43,593 nt of DNA from Chromatiaceae bacterium (GTDB lineage: Bacteria > Pseudomonadota > Gammaproteobacteria > Chromatiales > Chromatiaceae). The stretch is taken from positions 17,837-61,429 of the forward strand of contig JAHEJD010000011.1 of assembly GCA_024639005.1 (NCBI GenBank), in the 5' to 3' direction. The translations under genes were made by a program, and so were the position numbers. This document shows positions 8,714 to 16,757 of the stretch, one piece after another; the first letter of the stretch is position 1; each line of letters begins with the position of its first letter. The notes under the pieces are model-generated. The model was given only the letters and a program-made list of their open reading frames with translations. It made no database searches and was not told the origin of the DNA.

Positions 8714-10114
8714 TCAGTGCGCGCTGCCCTTCAACGCCGACACCATGCCCTCGATGGTGTCTTTGGCATCGCCGAAGATCAGCGATGTGTTTTCCTTGTA
8801 GAACAACAGATTGTCGACACCGGAATAACCCGGGTTCATCGAGCGCTTGAGGAAGTACACCTGCTTCGAGCGGCCCGCCTCGAGGATCGGCATGCCGTAG
8901 ATCGGGCTGGAGGCATCGTCCTTGGCGGCCGGGTTGACGACGTCGTTGGCGCCGACCACCAGGGTCACGTCGGTCGAGGGAAAATCCGGGTTGATCTCGT
9001 CCATCTCGAGCACCCGGTCGTAGGGGATATCGGCCTCGGCGAGCAGCACGTTCATGTGCCCCGGCATGCGGCCCGCGACCGGGTGCACCCCGAACCTCAC
9101 CTCAACGCCGCGCGCCTCGAGCAACTCCATCAATTCTTTCAGCGCATGCTGCGCCTGGGCCACCGCCATCCCATAACCGGGCACGACGATCACGCGGTTG
9201 GCGTCTTCCATCCAATACACCGCATCCTCGACCGAGGCCGACTTGATGCCCTTCTCCATCGCTGCCGCACCGGCGCTCGGCGCACCGGTGCTTTCGCTGC
9301 CGAAGCCACCGAACACCACGTTGATGATCGAGCGGTTCATCGCCCTGCACATGATGTAGGACAGAATCGCACCCGAGAACCCCACCAGCGCACCGACGAT
9401 GATCAGCAGGTTGTTTTGCAGTGTGAAGCCGGTGGCCGCCGCGGCCCAGCCCGAGTAGCTGTTCAGCATCGAGATAATCACCGGCATGTCGGCGCCGCCG
9501 ATCGGGATAATCAGGGTCACGCCGAGTATCAATGCCAGCAGGGTCATCAGGGTCAGCGATACCACACTGCCGGTCATCGCAAAGTGCACGCCGAGCGCGA
9601 TGGTGGCCAACGCGATCGCCGCATTCAGCGGATGCTGCATGGCGAACTTGACCGGCTTGCCCGATATCAGGCCCTGCAGCTTGCCAAACGCAATCACCGA
9701 GCCGGTAAAGGTGATGGCGCCGATGATCGCACCGGCCGACAGCTCACCCATCAGCACCGCGTTGAGCAGTCCGGCATCGCGCTTGTTCAGGAAGGTGCCG
9801 ATCGCGACCAGCACCGCGGCCAGGCCGACGAAGCTGTGCAGCGCCGCGACCAGCTGCGGCATCGCCGTCATCTGGATGCGCTGCGCGACCACAATGCCGA
9901 TCAGGCCACCTACCAGCACGCCCGCGATGATGAAGCCGTACGACTGCACCTCGCCGCCGAGCAGCGTGGCAACGATCGCCAGGGCCATGCCGGCCATGCC
10001 GAGGAAATTGCCGCGCCGTGCGGTCGCCGGATGGGTCAGGCCCTTCAACGCGAGGATGAACAGGATCGCCGAGATCAGATAGACGACGGCCTGGGTGTTG
10101 GCGGAGAGCTGCAT
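8714..10114 (-). CDS. pntB: NAD(P) transhydrogenase subunit beta
   Basis: The 466-residue beta subunit of the proton-translocating transhydrogenase, which couples hydride transfer between NADH and NADP to proton movement across the inner membrane. The first about 270 residues are a multi-span membrane domain (domain II). The C-terminal NADP-binding domain III has VVPGYGMAVAQAQHAL, HPVAGRMPGHMNVLLAEA, VGANDVVNPAA and KRSMNPGYSGVDN, all standard. It starts 11 bp after pntAB and is the last gene of the operon. Length and motifs fit PntB throughout. Confidence 0.97.
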   Translation of the reverse strand: MQLSANTQAVVYLISAILFILALKGLTHPATARRGNFLGMAGMALAIVATLLGGEVQSYGFIIAGVLVGGLIGIVVAQRIQMTAMPQLVAALHSFVGLAAVLVAIGTFLNKRDAGLLNAVLMGELSAGAIIGAITFTGSVIAFGKLQGLISGKPVKFAMQHPLNAAIALATIALGVHFAMTGSVVSLTLMTLLALILGVTLIIPIGGADMPVIISMLNSYSGWAAAATGFTLQNNLLIIVGALVGFSGAILSYIMCRAMNRSIINVVFGGFGSESTGAPSAGAAAMEKGIKSASVEDAVYWMEDANRVIVVPGYGMAVAQAQHALKELMELLEARGVEVRFGVHPVAGRMPGHMNVLLAEADIPYDRVLEMDEINPDFPSTDVTLVVGANDVVNPAAKDDASSPIYGMPILEAGRSKQVYFLKRSMNPGYSGVDNLLFYKENTSLIFGDAKDTIEGMVSALKGSAH

Positions 10115-10125
10115 ACCTCAGGGCC

Positions 10126-10413
10126 TCATTTGTCTTTCTTTTTGAACATCGCAAGCATCCGGTTGGTCACCAAAAAGCCGCCGAAGACGTTGATCGAGGC
10201 GAGCAGCACGGCAAGGAAGCCGGTGATTTCGGCGAAGCTGCCGACCGAGTCCAGCCCGGTCACCAGGAGCGCGCCGACGATCACGATCCCCGAGATTGCA
10301 TTGGTCAGCGCCACCAACGGGGTATGCAGCGAGGGCGTGACCCCCCAGATGACGTAGTAGCCGATGAAGCAGGCGAGTACGAAGACGTAGAGTCCAATCA
10401 GTGTGTCCGGCAT
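10126..10413 (-). CDS. pntAB: NAD(P) transhydrogenase alpha, membrane part
   Basis: A 95-residue membrane protein corresponding to the C-terminal transmembrane part of PntA, here a separate gene. Three hydrophobic helices are visible: LIGLYVFVLACFIGYYVIW, a stretch with ALTNAISGIVIVGALL, and AVLLASINVFGGFLV. The conserved TPSLHTPLVALTNAISG segment is present and the C-terminus is basic (MFKKKDK). A split alpha subunit (PntAA/PntAB) is known, for example, from Rhodospirillum rubrum. It sits between pntAA (39 bp upstream) and pntB (11 bp downstream). Confidence 0.95.
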   Translation of the reverse strand: MPDTLIGLYVFVLACFIGYYVIWGVTPSLHTPLVALTNAISGIVIVGALLVTGLDSVGSFAEITGFLAVLLASINVFGGFLVTNRMLAMFKKKDK

Positions 10414-10452
10414 TGCCGTTACCTCAGCATCGAGCGTTTATCAGGGGCGGCC

Positions 10453-11553
10453 TCAGGCCGTCGGGCGCAGCTGCGCGGCCTGGGTGATCTCATCGGCGTC
10501 CAGGTCCTTCAGGCTGACGCCGTCAACAGACTTGTCGAGCATGATGTCGAGCAAATTGACGATGTTCTTCGCATAGAAGGCGCTGGCGTCCGAGGGCATC
10601 ATGGCCGGAAAGTTGGTGTGGCCGACCAAGATCACACCATGTCGGGTCACCACCTGGTCGGCCTCGGTCAACGGACAGTTGCCCCCGTTGGCGGCCGCCA
10701 GATCGACGATCACCGAGCCCTCGCGCATGCGCTCGACCACCGCCTCGGTGATCAACACCGGCGCCGGCCGGCACGGGATCAGCGCCGTGGTAATGATGAT
10801 ATGCGCCTTGGCAAGTTCGTCGGCCAGCAGCGCCTGCTGCTTCGCCTTACCCTCCTCAGACAGCTCCTTGGCATAGCCACCCTCGCCCGCGGCGGCCTCA
10901 CCGATGTCGAGCTCGATCGGTTTCGCGCCCAGCGAGGCAATCTGCTCGCGGGTCTCGGGGCGCACATCGTAGCCATAGACGTCACCGCCCAATCGGCGCG
11001 CAGTCGCGATCGCCTGCAGCCCGGCGACACCGGCACCCAGTATCACCACGCGCGCCGGCTTGGCCGAACCGGCCGAGGTCATCATCAGCGGCATAAAGCG
11101 GCCGAAATGGCTGGCCGCCTCGATCACGGCGCGATAGCCGGCGATGTTGCTCTGCGACGATAGCGCGTCCATGGACTGGGCCCGCGAGATACGCGGGATG
11201 CGCTCCACGGCGATTACCTTGATATCGCGCTGCTGCATCGCCGCGATCACCGGATCGGCGTCGTCGCAGGTCTCGGCATGACTTACCAGCACCGAACCAT
11301 CGCGCATCGCGGCCACCTCGTCGGCCGAGGGCTTGCGCACCTTGGCGACGATATTGCAGCCTAGTGCACCGGCCGTATCGGTCAGCTTTACCCCTGCCTC
11401 TTCATAGGCGGCGTCGCCGTAGTGTGCGGCCTCGCCGGCAGCGCGCTCGAGCAGCACTTCGAGGCCACCGGCAATGAGCTTCTTTGCGATCTCGGGCGTC
11501 ATCGCCACCCGTGCCTCGCCAGCGACCCGCTCTTTCGGAATCCCGAGTTTCAT
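10453..11553 (-). CDS. pntAA: NAD(P) transhydrogenase alpha, soluble NAD-binding part
   Basis: A 366-residue soluble subunit holding domain I, which binds NAD(H). It starts with MKLGIPKERVAGEARVAM, the alanine-dehydrogenase/PNT N-terminal signature. SRAQSMDALSSQSNIAGYRA and the Rossmann motif VVILGAGVAGLQAIATARRL, followed by YDVRP, are typical. It is the first gene of the three-gene pnt operon. The start at 11553 fits the family. A long intergenic region with nested inverted repeats lies upstream, so regulation through the leader is possible but unproven. Confidence 0.96.
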   Translation of the reverse strand: MKLGIPKERVAGEARVAMTPEIAKKLIAGGLEVLLERAAGEAAHYGDAAYEEAGVKLTDTAGALGCNIVAKVRKPSADEVAAMRDGSVLVSHAETCDDADPVIAAMQQRDIKVIAVERIPRISRAQSMDALSSQSNIAGYRAVIEAASHFGRFMPLMMTSAGSAKPARVVILGAGVAGLQAIATARRLGGDVYGYDVRPETREQIASLGAKPIELDIGEAAAGEGGYAKELSEEGKAKQQALLADELAKAHIIITTALIPCRPAPVLITEAVVERMREGSVIVDLAAANGGNCPLTEADQVVTRHGVILVGHTNFPAMMPSDASAFYAKNIVNLLDIMLDKSVDGVSLKDLDADEITQAAQLRPTA

Positions 11554-11667
11554 GGTGACTTTGTGCGATCCAGAGGGAGGAAGATTAGAGGCGGATTCGA
11601 TTATCTGCCGAATGACTCACGCAGGTCAAAGCCGTAAAGGTGCGCGAGATGCTGGCAGCCTGTCCAG

Positions 11668-11883
11668 GGCATCCGCCGACCGAAACCTAGCCTGCAAATT
11701 TCACCGTTTTTCGTCGCGAGGGTGTCGAGACGCCGCCATGGCGGGGCGCACGCAGTGAAAGACGGTGGAGGCGCAGCGGACACTGCGTCGAACAGGCTGC
11801 AGCAAGTGCGCCCCGTCAGGACGAGTGTATCGCCGCCCGCGGCCTGCAATCGGTGAGATTTGTAGGCTAGAGCCTCGGATGCC
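11668..11883. repeat. Nested imperfect inverted repeats (large hairpin or MITE-like)
   Basis: Arms pair in order from outside in: GGCATCCG (11668-11675) with CGGATGCC (11876-11883); a 20-bp arm at 11687-11706 with 11851-11870, 18 matches and two positions that become G-U pairs in RNA; CGGGGCGCAC (11742-11751) with GTGCGCCCCG (11806-11815); CGCAGTG (11751-11757) with CACTGCG (11781-11787). The two G-U-compatible mismatches suggest a folded RNA, but a miniature transposable element with decayed ends is equally possible. It lies about 115 bp upstream of pntAA. Confidence 0.6.
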
Positions 11884-12035
11884 GAAAGGCGCAAACCTTG
11901 TTACACGAAAAGCGCTGGGCAAGCCGCAGTGACCCGGGACAAGCGCGCCAGAATGTCAGATCCTTTTACACCTAACTTAATCTGTTATCTACATATAATA
12001 CTTTAAGCCTCTGTTTTAATTAATTACTGATAACT

Positions 12036-12051
12036 TGGCCCAATACCTGCT
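12036..12051 (+). promoter_or_regulatory. Sigma-54 (-24/-12) promoter for the candidate sRNA
   Basis: TGGCCCAATACCTGCT matches the -24/-12 consensus, with GG (12037-12038) and GC (12049-12050) exactly 12 bp apart. The predicted start is about 12062, the first base of the CA-rich stretch. No TTGCA-N3-TGCAA palindrome lies upstream, so its activator is probably not the LuxO-like protein of this window. Confidence 0.55.
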
Positions 12052-12061
12052 TCGGTAATGA

Positions 12062-12143
12062 AAACAACAAAAAGTAACAATAACAAGAACACTCGGGACC
12101 CCGTAACACGGGTACTTCAAGAGCCGGCTCACGCCGGCTTTTT
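12062..12143 (+). ncRNA. Candidate CA-rich Hfq/Crc-titrating small RNA
   Basis: A predicted transcript of about 82 nt begins at the sigma-54 start and ends at a strong intrinsic terminator. Its 5' part is almost only A and C with two runs of A-R-N triplets: AACAACAAAAAG and AACAATAACAAGAAC. Such (ARN)n runs bind the distal face of Hfq and match the AAnAAnAA motif of Crc targets. A short hairpin CCCGT-AAC-ACGGG follows, then the terminator. Pseudomonas CrcZ/CrcY RNAs share both features: a sigma-54 promoter and repeated CA motifs. Whether this organism has Crc is not visible here. No protein frame explains the stretch. Confidence 0.5.
12122..12143 (+). terminator. Rho-independent terminator of the candidate sRNA
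   Basis: AGCCGGC (12122-12128), loop TCAC, GCCGGCT (12133-12139), followed by a T run to 12143. A 7-bp GC-rich stem directly followed by T residues is a textbook intrinsic terminator. Confidence 0.85.
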
Positions 12144-12318
12144 ATTGTCCTCTGGCTGCGCTCCCATACCGGCGGTCCGCCGCGACACCCCGTCGCGTCA
12201 TAGCCGTTTCAAACGACAGCGGGCGCGAATCCCCGATGAACACTGGCCGCGTCCCTGTAGCCAACGCACGGGAGCCGGCCGGCGATTTCCGATTGCTGCC
12301 GAATCTTGGGTAAAATTG

Positions 12319-12334
12319 CAGGCTGCGCAGCCTG
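12319..12334. promoter_or_regulatory. Perfect 16-bp palindrome upstream of rfbB
   Basis: CAGGCTGCGCAGCCTG is a perfect inverted repeat, placed 16 bp before the rfbB start and directly after a -10-like TAAAAT (12311-12316). It could be an operator or, in the mRNA, a hairpin near the ribosome binding site. No binding protein is recognised. Confidence 0.4.
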
Positions 12335-12350
12335 AGAATCCCCAGAGGCC

Positions 12351-13460
12351 ATGGAATCGACCCAACACGTCAACGAACTGCCCTCTCGCGTGCTCGTGAC
12401 CGGTGGCGCCGGTTTCATTGGCGGCAACTTTATCTACCACCTGCTGGCCGAGACCCACGCCGAGGTCGCCAATCTCGATCTGCTGACCTATGCCGGCAAC
12501 CGCGAGACCCTGGCCGGCGTCGAGGACCATCCGCGCTATCGCTTCGTACAGGGCGATATCGCCGACACGGCGGTGGTGCAGGCGATGATCGAGGCGTTCC
12601 GACCGACCTGCATCGTGAACTTCGCCGCCGAGAGCCATGTCGACCGCTCGATCGACGGCCCAGCCGCGTTTATCCATACCAATATCGTAGGCACCTATAA
12701 CCTGCTGGATCGCGCGCTGGCGTTTTGGCGCACGCTCGATGCGGCGGACAAGACGGCGTTCCGCTTCCTGCATGTCTCGACCGATGAAGTCTACGGCTCG
12801 CTGGGCGAGAGCGGGGCCTTTACCGAACAGACGCCCTATGCACCGAGTTCACCCTACTCGGCCTCCAAGGCCGCCTCGGACCACCTGGTGCAGGCCTGGC
12901 ACCACACCTATGGCCTGCCGACCCTGACCACCAACTGCTCCAACAACTACGGCCCCTATCAGTATCCCGAGAAACTCATCCCGTTGATGATCCTCAATGC
13001 CCTGGAGGGCAAGCCGCTGCCGATCTACGGCAACGGCGGCAATGTACGCGACTGGCTGTTCGTGGAGGACCACTGCCGCGCGATCTGGCACGTGGTCAAC
13101 CACGGCCAGCCCGGCGAGATGTACAACGTTGGCGGCAACAGCGAGAAGACCAACCTTGAGGTGGTCGACACCCTGTGTGCCCTGCTCGACGAACTGGTGC
13201 CCGACTCGCCCCACCGCCCGCATGCCCAGCTCAAGACCTTCGTCGCCGACCGCCCCGGCCACGACTGGCGCTATGCGATCGACGCCAGCAAGCTGCGCGA
13301 TCAGCTCGGCTGGCAGCCGCGCGAGACCTTTGAGAGCGGCATGCGCCGCACCGTGCAGTGGTATCTGGGCCATCGCGCCTGGTGCGCGGCCGTCAAGGCC
13401 GATGCCTATGCGGGCCAGCGCCTGGGCCTGGCGCCGAACGCCTCCGAGGAGACCGCATGA
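12351..13460 (+). CDS. rfbB: dTDP-glucose 4,6-dehydratase
   Basis: RmlB, 369 residues, a short-chain dehydrogenase/reductase that converts dTDP-D-glucose to dTDP-4-keto-6-deoxyglucose, step two of dTDP-L-rhamnose synthesis. The N-terminal Rossmann motif [11 protein letters not shown] (about 18-28), STDEVYGS, and the catalytic [10 protein letters not shown] (YxxxK) are intact, with [17 protein letters not shown] and [11 protein letters not shown] typical of RmlB. It is first in a tight rmlBACD operon: its stop overlaps the rfbA start (ATGA at 13457-13460). Confidence 0.97.
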   Translation: MESTQHVNELPSRVLVTGGAGFIGGNFIYHLLAETHAEVANLDLLTYAGNRETLAGVEDHPRYRFVQGDIADTAVVQAMIEAFRPTCIVNFAAESHVDRSIDGPAAFIHTNIVGTYNLLDRALAFWRTLDAADKTAFRFLHVSTDEVYGSLGESGAFTEQTPYAPSSPYSASKAASDHLVQAWHHTYGLPTLTTNCSNNYGPYQYPEKLIPLMILNALEGKPLPIYGNGGNVRDWLFVEDHCRAIWHVVNHGQPGEMYNVGGNSEKTNLEVVDTLCALLDELVPDSPHRPHAQLKTFVADRPGHDWRYAIDASKLRDQLGWQPRETFESGMRRTVQWYLGHRAWCAAVKADAYAGQRLGLAPNASEETA

Positions 13461-14335
13461 AGGGCATCATCCTGGCCGGCGGTGCCGGCACCCGGCTGCA
13501 CCCAATCACGCTGTCGATCAGCAAGCAACTGCTGCCGGTGTACGACAAGCCGATGATCTACTACCCACTGGCGACGCTGATGATGGCCGGCATCCGCGAA
13601 ATGCTGATCATCACCACGCCGCGCGACAACCCGCTGTTCCGCGAGCTGCTGGGTGACGGCAGTCAGTGGGGCCTGGCAATCGAGTATGCGATCCAGGAAC
13701 ACCCCGGGGGACTGGCCCAGGCCTTCCTGATCGGGCGGGCGTTCATCGGCGGCGCGCCCTGCTGCCTGGTGTTGGGCGACAACATCTTCTTCGGCCAGGG
13801 CCTGGGCAGGCTGCTGCAGCAGGCCGCGCGCAAGACGACCGGGGCGACGGTGTTCGGCTACTGGGTGCGCGATCCCGAGCGCTACGGGGTAGCCGAGTTC
13901 GATGCCGACGGCCAGGTGATCAGCCTGGAGGAGAAGCCGTCGGCCCCGAAGTCGAACTATGCGGTGACCGGGCTGTATTTCTATGACGAGCGCGTCTGTG
14001 ACCTGGCGGCGGGGCTAAAGCCCTCGGCGCGCGGCGAACTGGAAATCACGGATCTCAACAGATGCTATCTGCAGCAGGGTGCGCTCGAGCTGGTCCAGCT
14101 CGGCCGCGGCATGGCCTGGCTGGATACCGGCACGCACGACTCGCTGATGGAGGCAGCCGGCTTTGTCGAGACCATCGAGAAGCGCCAGGGGCTCAAGGTC
14201 TGCTGCCCCGAGGAGATCGCCTGGCGCAATCGCTGGATCGACGATGCCCAGGTGCGCGCACTGGCCGAGCCACTGGGCAAGAACGGCTATGGGCAATACC
14301 TGTTCGAGCTGCTCGAGCATGGCTCACCGTTATGA
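13457..14335 (+). CDS. rfbA: Glucose-1-phosphate thymidylyltransferase
   Basis: RmlA, 292 residues, joins glucose-1-phosphate and dTTP to give dTDP-glucose. The nucleotidyltransferase signature [16 protein letters not shown] is at the N-terminus, followed by [17 protein letters not shown] and VLGDNIFFG. The ATG at 13457 is chosen because it begins exactly at the signature and overlaps the rfbB stop; the open frame upstream is only rfbB in another frame. Its own stop overlaps the rfbC start, so translation of the operon is probably coupled. Confidence 0.97.
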   Translation: MKGIILAGGAGTRLHPITLSISKQLLPVYDKPMIYYPLATLMMAGIREMLIITTPRDNPLFRELLGDGSQWGLAIEYAIQEHPGGLAQAFLIGRAFIGGAPCCLVLGDNIFFGQGLGRLLQQAARKTTGATVFGYWVRDPERYGVAEFDADGQVISLEEKPSAPKSNYAVTGLYFYDERVCDLAAGLKPSARGELEITDLNRCYLQQGALELVQLGRGMAWLDTGTHDSLMEAAGFVETIEKRQGLKVCCPEEIAWRNRWIDDAQVRALAEPLGKNGYGQYLFELLEHGSPL

Positions 14336-14886
14336 AGGTCACCGAATTCGACCTGCCGGGCCTGAAGCTGATCGAGCCCAGACGCGTCGGCGATGCGCGC
14401 GGCTGGTTCGCCGAGGTCTGGCAGGCGGATCGCTACCGCGAGGCCGGTATCGCCGAGACCTTCGTGCAGGACAACCTGGCCTACTCGGCCAAGGGCGTAT
14501 TGCGCGGCCTGCATGCCCAGGAGCCGCACGCCCAGGGCAAGCTGGTGCAGGTGTTCAGCGGCCAGGTATTCGATGTCGCGGTCGACCTTCGGGTCGGCTC
14601 ACCGACCTTCGGCCGCTGGCACGGCGTGATGCTGGATGGTGATTCCGGTCTGCAATTTTATGTGCCGCCGGGCTTGCTGCACGGCTATTATGTAATTAGC
14701 GAGCAGGCGCTTTTCGGCTACAAGACCACCGACATCTATAGCCCGAGCAGTGAATTCGCGGTGCGCTGGAACGATCCCTCGATCGCTATCGCGTGGCCGC
14801 TGCGGGGCGAGCCGGTGCTGTCTGACAAGGACCGCAGTGCGCCCTTGCTGGCCGAGGTACCCGAATCCAGACTGAGCAGATTTTAG
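14332..14886 (+). CDS. rfbC: dTDP-4-dehydrorhamnose 3,5-epimerase
   Basis: RmlC, 184 residues, a cupin epimerase for the third step of dTDP-L-rhamnose synthesis. Characteristic stretches are [28 protein letters not shown] (with the catalytic histidine), [20 protein letters not shown] and the PPGLLHGY region, ending with [12 protein letters not shown]. The start ATG overlaps the rfbA stop (ATGA at 14332-14335). Length is normal for the family. It is followed three bases later by rfbD. Confidence 0.96.
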   Translation: MKVTEFDLPGLKLIEPRRVGDARGWFAEVWQADRYREAGIAETFVQDNLAYSAKGVLRGLHAQEPHAQGKLVQVFSGQVFDVAVDLRVGSPTFGRWHGVMLDGDSGLQFYVPPGLLHGYYVISEQALFGYKTTDIYSPSSEFAVRWNDPSIAIAWPLRGEPVLSDKDRSAPLLAEVPESRLSRF

Positions 14887-14889
14887 GCT

Positions 14890-15771
14890 ATGCGTATCCT
14901 GTTACTCGGCGCCACTGGACAAGTCGGCTGGGAACTCGAACGGACCCTGTCGGTGCTGGGTGAGTTGATCACCTCCTCGCGCAGCGCAAACAGCGGCCTG
15001 CAGCTGGATATCAGCGATCTGCAACAGCTGCGTGCCGCGCTGGATTCCATCGCACCGGACGTGATCGTCAATGCCACCGCCTACACCGCGGTCGACAAGG
15101 CCGAGAGCGAGCCCGAGCGGGCGATGCGACTGAACGGCGAGGTACCGGCCGAGATCGGCGCCTGGGCCGCCGCGCACGATGCCCTGGCGGTGCACTACTC
15201 GACCGACTATGTGTTCGACGGCGGCAAAGACGGGCCCTATGACGAGACCGACGCCACGAATCCGGTCAGCGTCTACGGACGCACCAAGCTCGCCGGTGAC
15301 CAGGCCCTGCTCGCCAGCGGCTGTGCGACCATCATCCTGCGCGTGAGCTGGGTATACGGGCTGCGCGGGCAGAACTTCCTGTTGACCATGCGGCGCCTGA
15401 TGACGCAGCGCGGCGCGCTGCGCATCGTCAACGACCAGTTCGGCGCGCCTACCTGGTGCCGTTCGATCTCACAGGCGACCGCGAGTGTGTTGGCGAAGGT
15501 GCCCGATGATCTGGCGTCGCGGCGTGATTTGAGCGGCGTCTATCACCTCTCGCCCGGTGGCGGCACCAGCTGGTTCGGTTTCGCCACCGCGGTGCGCGAT
15601 CTGCTGAATCTGCAGTGCGACCTTCAGCCGATCTCAACGAGTGAATACCCGACGCCGGCAAAAAGGCCGAAAAACTCCCGCCTGGATTCCACAAAGCTGC
15701 TCGAGACGTTCGGCCTGGCGATACCGGCCTGGGATCGCGACCTGCAGCTCTGCGTCGACGGCCTGCGATAG
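14890..15771 (+). CDS. rfbD: dTDP-4-dehydrorhamnose reductase
   Basis: RmlD, 293 residues, reduces the 4-keto sugar to dTDP-L-rhamnose using NAD(P)H. It has the N-terminal motif LLLGATGQVGWEL, ATAYTAVDKAESEP, YSTDYVFDGGKDGPYDE and the catalytic YGRTK. It is the last gene of the rml operon, three bases after rfbC. With RmlB, A and C the pathway is complete. The likely user is a rhamnose-containing lipopolysaccharide or the EPS cluster 14 kb downstream; sequence cannot decide. Confidence 0.96.
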   Translation: MRILLLGATGQVGWELERTLSVLGELITSSRSANSGLQLDISDLQQLRAALDSIAPDVIVNATAYTAVDKAESEPERAMRLNGEVPAEIGAWAAAHDALAVHYSTDYVFDGGKDGPYDETDATNPVSVYGRTKLAGDQALLASGCATIILRVSWVYGLRGQNFLLTMRRLMTQRGALRIVNDQFGAPTWCRSISQATASVLAKVPDDLASRRDLSGVYHLSPGGGTSWFGFATAVRDLLNLQCDLQPISTSEYPTPAKRPKNSRLDSTKLLETFGLAIPAWDRDLQLCVDGLR

Positions 15772-15805
15772 CGCGGCGTGTCGCGCCGAAATAAATCGCA
15801 TCCGA

Positions 15806-15887
15806 TGCGTTACGGCTGGCGCCTAACGCACCACCCTGAGGGAGATTGCCCATTGGAGGACCGACAGGCTATCAGCAAGCCTGTCGG
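15806..15887. repeat. REP-like palindrome and 10-bp hairpin
   Basis: Two inverted repeats lie in the gap after rfbD. TGCGTTA (15806-15812) pairs with TAACGCA (15824-15830), a form often seen in dispersed intergenic repeats of gammaproteobacteria. CCGACAGGCT (15861-15870) pairs perfectly with AGCCTGTCGG (15878-15887) around a 7-base loop; no T run follows, so it is a weak candidate for an intrinsic terminator of the rml operon. Confidence 0.5.
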
Positions 15888-16040
15888 ACTTGACCGTTTG
15901 GGGCGAAAATTACTGGGAGCAAATCAAATCAGGTTATCGTCTGGGGGAATAGCCCGGCTATCTGACGAAGAGGATAAGTGGAGTTGATCGCTATCCAGAG
16001 ATTTGCAGTCAAACAGCGTTAAGTCCGCCATGCTGGCAAC

Positions 16041-16700
16041 TCAGGATAACCGGTTGGACTCCACCGTCGCATGGATCTGCTGGACCAGGCCGGTCTCCAG
16101 TTTCAACGCGCCCGCCAGCGTGTCCAGATAGATCTTTTCCGGCGCCGAGGGTGGCTCGAGCATCAACACCGAGGCGGCGTATACCTCGGCGGCATGCTCG
16201 GGCGAATCGACGTCTCCCGCCAGCGCCGCGATATCCAGGGGCCGAGAATATTCTTCGAACAGAAAGGCCTTGTCGTCCGCGGGGAGACCCAGCCCGTTGA
16301 TCTGGTTAAGGATAGTCTGACTCTCCTGGGTATCAATCTGACCATCGGCCTTGGCCGCCGAGATCATCGCCCGGGCCAGCAGCATGCTCAGCGCGTTGGT
16401 GCCGGCGGCATCGCTTTCTCGCGGTAGGAATACCCCATCGGCCGGCGGCGTTTCGATGTCGCCTGCTGCCCCCTGGCCCGACGACAACTGCCCTGCCCCG
16501 CCCTGATAGCTCTGCCAGGCCTTGTAGGCCACACCGCCGACCAGCGCGAGCCCACCCAGTTTCAGCGCAGACCCTGCCATCTTCCGGCCCTTTTTCCCAC
16601 TAAGCATGCTGGCCAGTGCACCGCCCGCAAGACCGCCGGCAAAGCCCCCGGCGGCGCCGCTCCCAACCAACTGGTCGAGCAGGCGTTTTGCATCGATCAT
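16041..16700 (-). CDS. DUF533 (YebE-like, TerB-fold) inner membrane protein
   Basis: A 219-residue protein of the DUF533 family. The N-terminus (MIDAKRLLDQLVGSG) is followed by a glycine-rich amphipathic/hydrophobic segment (about 15-62, with ALKLGGLALVGGVAYKAW). A TerB-like all-helical domain fills the C-terminal half (ALSMLLARAMISAAKADGQID, then EYSRPLDIAALA). E. coli YebE has the same layout; the function is unknown. It is last in a probable operon after telA (57 bp), the pairing suggesting an envelope-stress or toxic-anion role by association only. Confidence 0.85.
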   Translation of the reverse strand: MIDAKRLLDQLVGSGAAGGFAGGLAGGALASMLSGKKGRKMAGSALKLGGLALVGGVAYKAWQSYQGGAGQLSSGQGAAGDIETPPADGVFLPRESDAAGTNALSMLLARAMISAAKADGQIDTQESQTILNQINGLGLPADDKAFLFEEYSRPLDIAALAGDVDSPEHAAEVYAASVLMLEPPSAPEKIYLDTLAGALKLETGLVQQIHATVESNRLS

Positions 16701-16757
16701 CTCTCTATCTCCAAGGGTTGACTGCCTGATGGACCATCGGGACGCCGTAGGGTTCCG

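Larger units (their letters stand above)
11554..12350. other. Long intergenic region between pnt and rml operons
   Basis: About 800 bp without a convincing protein gene; the small open frames here have no recognisable sequence and unlike codon use. It holds nested inverted repeats (11668-11883), an AT-rich stretch (about 11960-12035) with a consensus TATAAT at 11994-11999 but only a weak -35 partner, a sigma-54-type promoter followed by a CA-rich candidate small RNA and terminator (12036-12143), and a perfect palindrome just before rfbB. I see nothing clear in 12145-12310. Confidence 0.6.

Noticed and set aside
8717-10357. Open frame of 546 codons opposite pntB and pntAB
   Set aside because: Antisense to two conserved genes; composition extremely His/Arg/Gln-rich, no domain seen.
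11668-11883. Integron attC-like site
   Set aside because: The arms lack the RYYYAAC/GTTRRRY core pairs of attC sites and no integrase or cassette structure is near.
11601-11922. Minus-strand open frames of 73-97 codons in the pnt-rml gap
   Set aside because: They run through the nested inverted repeats, overlap each other in different frames and match no known protein pattern.
11994-11999. Consensus TATAAT as a sigma-70 promoter for the candidate sRNA
   Set aside because: No acceptable -35 element at 16-18 bp; the -24/-12 element fits the transcript start better. It could still be a second promoter.
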